Positions 63,001-64,000 of a DNA stretch of 64,000 nt are shown here, piece after piece. How positions within the stretch are numbered: position 1 is the first letter of the stretch; each line of letters starts with the position of its first letter. The stretch lies in contig QDFX01000012.1 in assembly GCA_003347645.1 (NCBI GenBank), positions 49,931 through 113,930 on the forward strand. Reading direction: 5' to 3'. The notes under the pieces were generated by a model. The model was not told the DNA's origin, made no database searches, and was given only the letters and a program-made list of their open reading frames with translations. Source of the stretch: Rhizobiaceae bacterium CPCC 101076 (GTDB lineage Bacteria; Pseudomonadota; Alphaproteobacteria; Rhizobiales; Methylopilaceae). The translations under genes were made by a program, and so were the position numbers.

Positions 63001-64000
63001 GTCGACAATTCGAGCAACGAGAACGCGCTCGGTGCGACCCTGATCGTCAATGACGGCCTGATCCAGGGCGACGGTCATGGTCCTGAAGGGGTTGATCCGG
63101 CGGACGCAGCGCGGTTCGACCTGCGCGGCAACGAGGCGATCAACCTCGTCGGCAACTACGCTGACGAACTCATCAACAACAGTGCCGGCCGGATCGTCGG
63201 CGGCGTGTCGATGGGCGGCGGCAACGACGTGCTGAGCAATTCGGGCTCGATCACGGCGACCGGCGGTTCGGCGATCGACATGGGGGCGGGCGATGACGTC
63301 GTGAACCTCTATATCGGCTCGACCATCAGCGGCACGATCCTCCTCGGCGAGGGCAATGACCGGATCACGATGAACTCGTATCTCGGCGCGGTGACGGTCG
63401 ATGCCGGCGACGGCAACGACGACATCACGACGAGCTTCGGCGACGACCTGATCTATGGCGGCGCTGGCAACGATTACATCTACGGCGCGGAAGGCAACGA
63501 CACGATCTTCGCCGGCTCCGGCGACGACACGATCCTGGCCGATCTCGGCAATGACACGATCGACGGCGGCGACGGCTTCGACACCCTGTTCCTGGCGCGC
63601 GCCACCGGCCCGATCACGGTCGACTTCGCGGCGGGCAAGGTGTCGGCTGAGGGCATCGGCAGCGACACCTTCACCAACATCGAGAGCCTCCTCTTCGGTG
63701 CTGGCGACGACGTCATCACCGGCGGCAACGGCAATGACGGCATCGATGGCGGCGAGGGCAACGATACGGTGAAGGGCGGGGCCGGCGACGACCTGGTCGC
63801 GGGCGGTGCGGGCAACGACTTGGTCGACGGCGGTTCTGGTGACGACACCGTCTCCGGCGGCATCGGCAACGACACGCTGAAGGGCGGTTCGGGCAACGAT
63901 CTCGTCGACGGCGGCGAGGGCAATGATCTGATCGACGCCGGTTCTGGCGACGACGTGATCACCGCCGGCGCCGGCAACGACACGGTCGACGCCGGTTCGG
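57094..64000 (+). CDS. Giant secreted RTX protein with metallophosphoesterase
   Basis: The frame is open from ATG 57094 (after GGAGA) to the window end, over 2,300 codons. No signal peptide is present, as expected for type I secretion. Modules: LamG-like (25-189); cadherin-like (213-298); calcineurin-like metallophosphoesterase (302-600) with PDTQ (D309), HVGD (346-347), GNHD (378-381), VSHS (H473) and GHIF (530-533); PKD-like (650-729); LamG-like (733-964); two concanavalin-like domains (989-1156, 1249-1478) flanking another PKD-like unit; RTX nonapeptides (1493-1623); an Asn/Gly beta-helix-like block (1628-2079); and RTX blocks (2099-2166 and 2201 to the end). The C terminus is missing. Confidence 0.88.
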   Translation, partial: MVDQLNYPAANPQGGFLVDPGIAGTVSSYTMVFDINVATMGGYAALLQTDLNNASDAELFMRKSGSTFGIGHNQDYDGSAALGQWHRVAVTIDGDQMAKYIDGVLVDTQTITSGNLARFTLSDGGFLILADEDGETAPGSLNSFLFVDRAMTATEIGALGTSDGVSGILASAPEGTQATQFDFTGESFEPTFGNGTLVDRAAPPVEPDPDPVAVISQIKDMMVTPDEETLVIDLATVFQGEGLTYTVETAEGEVVNATITDGKLSLDFGDLGFSDVRVKATDGEGNVASDTFRVRVAGENAYTLAVLPDTQDYTDNAHLSHIFGDMTQWLVDQKDTMNIKFVMHVGDVTQNNLPGQWDIAEAALRKLDGKIPYSLLPGNHDQAAGGSAADHSSVYLDERFSPDKQEATNPDTFGGAYDQEQNSARNTYSTFEGTDGTKWLVLNMEFGPRDDVLRWAGDIIEENLDHRVIIVSHSLTDYAGRHDPLGGPLYDEGAGYDYGIGRDPQGANDGETVYRELLAKYPNISMTFSGHIFGDGAETNVSYSQYGNPVFEMLVNYQNGISREITGNGNEALGNNGGNGAMRLVVIDPDNNTISTETYFTEFDDYLDGYRVKPELDRDGLTGEYRGHQETFTDVNVGTPDLFAMAKAGDDLFVEAGDGSDAALVNLDASTSLNPKSEGLTYEWLNEDGDVVATGQKPSVEFDLGKHELTLKVTDTNGLVTTDKVVIVVRGEDTLLVENFNDGDAAGWSTGPDQGITVGVGTAADFGIPALGPEDKVGHVPALSSGEKFFLSPLPGVPAGTVITSYTLVYDLYVPLATASEYTSLFQTDVNNASDAELFIRKTGATTGGIGIGGNYPGAFQYDAWQRIAFVVEDQGNGNVLISKYIEGQKVGEQTMPADRFAFDVSKGGLIFSDEDGENSNLYVSSLLITDKVYTDQEIADLGGAKAGGITQSAPSLYASQFDFNDDDLAPTYGPGHIGMGQGGETGPFLLKGTVFSRPDAEAGMPAPEGALWDMSDAAGNKLVWTGEGANDWANYVLEAGVTSMDNDAVGVVFYYQDDENYYRFTLDGETNRREIVKVQDGVETVLASTEAGYQFNVELKLKVAVIDGVINAFLGDKNVFGGPVVDATNPLTHGTVGLYSSGQRSSIFDDIAVTRADLTAHAGEDQRVFDTDGDGHVAVTLHADGSYGLTDIVSWVWTNEDGEQVATGKNPTVDFDAGVNKLTLTVTDGSGKTSTDRVDVEVVAKDKLLVSEDFSSAASLSKWTIVDEGEFGGIGADGKSSDWVLVDGKLQQNSDLQSRELTWDGASNPDYWQRGWSPLGDGVNVLRVGTYALYNDPAAKDWDDYSVQATVQTPDNDGLGFLFHYTDANNYYKLELDAEGTLDRDPGNGAGSVFNLLRMRDGVEEILGQVPGKYEPGKAFELRVDIVDNRITAFINGEEIFAYAIEDHGNEKGTVGLYSWGNQGLSFDNVTVVDLSDAEPPVGDLVLIGDEFDNELTGDIGDDEIIGLAGDDTLTGAAGDDSINAGEGDDLVDAGEGDDLVEGGEGDDDIQGGAGDDELLGGEGDDVIDGGEGYDTIDGEAGNDTLIAGEGDDVSGGEGDDEIQVSIESGLPASLDGGEGDDTVRLGGAGTAALGETTDVENLVVAGGTWSVADSDYSTVSIEDGATVTSAVVLNNEDVLTVETGGKLLANNAVTWTGGDVVVDNSGLIEGSRTLQTTAGASGDLEFNNLAGGTIRGQISPGASGAATATITLNNSGVIEASSGGRVIDFRSFDGSGGRATINNLAGGVIRNTGLTSGDADVLRPGQNGTVNNWGTIIAAEGLVGGGDLIDFQSDTGGKVNNYAGGLMEGSRHVVTGDHAVTVVNDGTMIGRNGSAVNIDNDGSEADKVFITNRGTMEGRSAELADSDGDAIDVDGLVQILNYGKIKGLGAEGYHDGEPNVSEGIAIGGGTIVNNASGEIYGYGRGIQVDNSSNENALGATLIVNDGLIQGDGHGPEGVDPADAARFDLRGNEAINLVGNYADELINNSAGRIVGGVSMGGGNDVLSNSGSITATGGSAIDMGAGDDVVNLYIGSTISGTILLGEGNDRITMNSYLGAVTVDAGDGNDDITTSFGDDLIYGGAGNDYIYGAEGNDTIFAGSGDDTILADLGNDTIDGGDGFDTLFLARATGPITVDFAAGKVSAEGIGSDTFTNIESLLFGAGDDVITGGNGNDGIDGGEGNDTVKGGAGDDLVAGGAGNDLVDGGSGDDTVSGGIGNDTLKGGSGNDLVDGGEGNDLIDAGSGDDVITAGAGNDTVDAGS

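Noticed and set aside
61570..64000. Short tandem DNA repeats that might suggest a CRISPR or minisatellite array
   Set aside because: The periodicity is 27 bp and encodes GGxGxDxUx nonapeptides in frame, i.e. RTX calcium repeats; there are no conserved repeats with unique spacers.

Overview
The window is high-GC chromosomal DNA from an alphaproteobacterium, most likely of the order Hyphomicrobiales (Rhizobiales). The grounds are the minus-strand order rpsF-rpsR-DUF2232-rplI-dnaB-alr-radA-cvpA-purF-SDR, a GTTC-N7-GTTC (alphaproteobacterial type) LexA box, gatCAB and yfgM-der neighbourhoods of rhizobial type, and rhizobial-style intergenic palindromes. I cannot name the genus. No rRNA, tRNA, CRISPR array, insertion sequence or prophage was seen.

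Layout. 1-180: 3' end of a UPF0173 metal-dependent hydrolase. 330-7839, plus strand: gatC, gatA, a chorismate mutase, a small conserved protein, a secreted Cys-containing protein, gatB and two GT-C glycosyltransferases, nearly all overlapping or within a few bases. 7961-10313: a yfgM-type TPR membrane protein, a very short lipoprotein where bamB normally sits, and der. 10518-25006, minus strand: the rpsF-to-purF housekeeping block, interrupted by a cyclopropane-fatty-acid synthase (21.3-22.5 kb) and by a peroxide/sulfur redox cassette (15.0-18.2 kb: persulfide-dioxygenase-like MBL protein, 1-Cys peroxiredoxin, ArsR regulator with a perfect operator, VOC protein, MsrB).

25.2-34.5 kb: DUF1579, trhO-slyX, a Bcr/CflA-type exporter, a polar amino-acid ABC importer, then a TetR-controlled MFP/ABC-2 exporter (ybhGFS-like). 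34.5-38 kb, minus strand: phnD-phnC-phnE-phnE phosphonate/phosphite importer. 38.2-41.3 kb: DUF1330 and a two-subunit molybdenum hydroxylase (iorAB-like). 41.6-43.1 kb: a patch of very small genes, two of them under 50 codons, around the most AT-rich stretch of the window. 43.2-49.9 kb: a transglutaminase-like protein, phosphoglucomutase, a three-domain cNMP/thioredoxin-like/flavin reductase without the redox CxxC, and a CHASE4-like-GGDEF-EAL protein.

50.0-53.5 kb: sitABCD manganese/iron importer with two inverted repeats in front of it. 53.6-56.7 kb: a TetR regulator, a MipA/OmpV outer-membrane protein and an MFS transporter, plus a 36-bp scrap homologous to the 3' end of that MFS gene. 57094 to the end: one open gene for a protein of more than 2,300 residues with LamG-like, metallophosphoesterase, PKD-like, beta-helix-like and RTX modules and no N-terminal signal peptide, so probably a type I secretion substrate.

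Most noteworthy: the RTX phosphoesterase, a LexA-type box in front of radA, the bamB-position stub lipoprotein, four loci of head-to-head palindromes of one family, the redox cassette with its 24-bp operator, and the small-gene patch. Statements comparing a gene with its family rest on recalled family knowledge; no database search was run.
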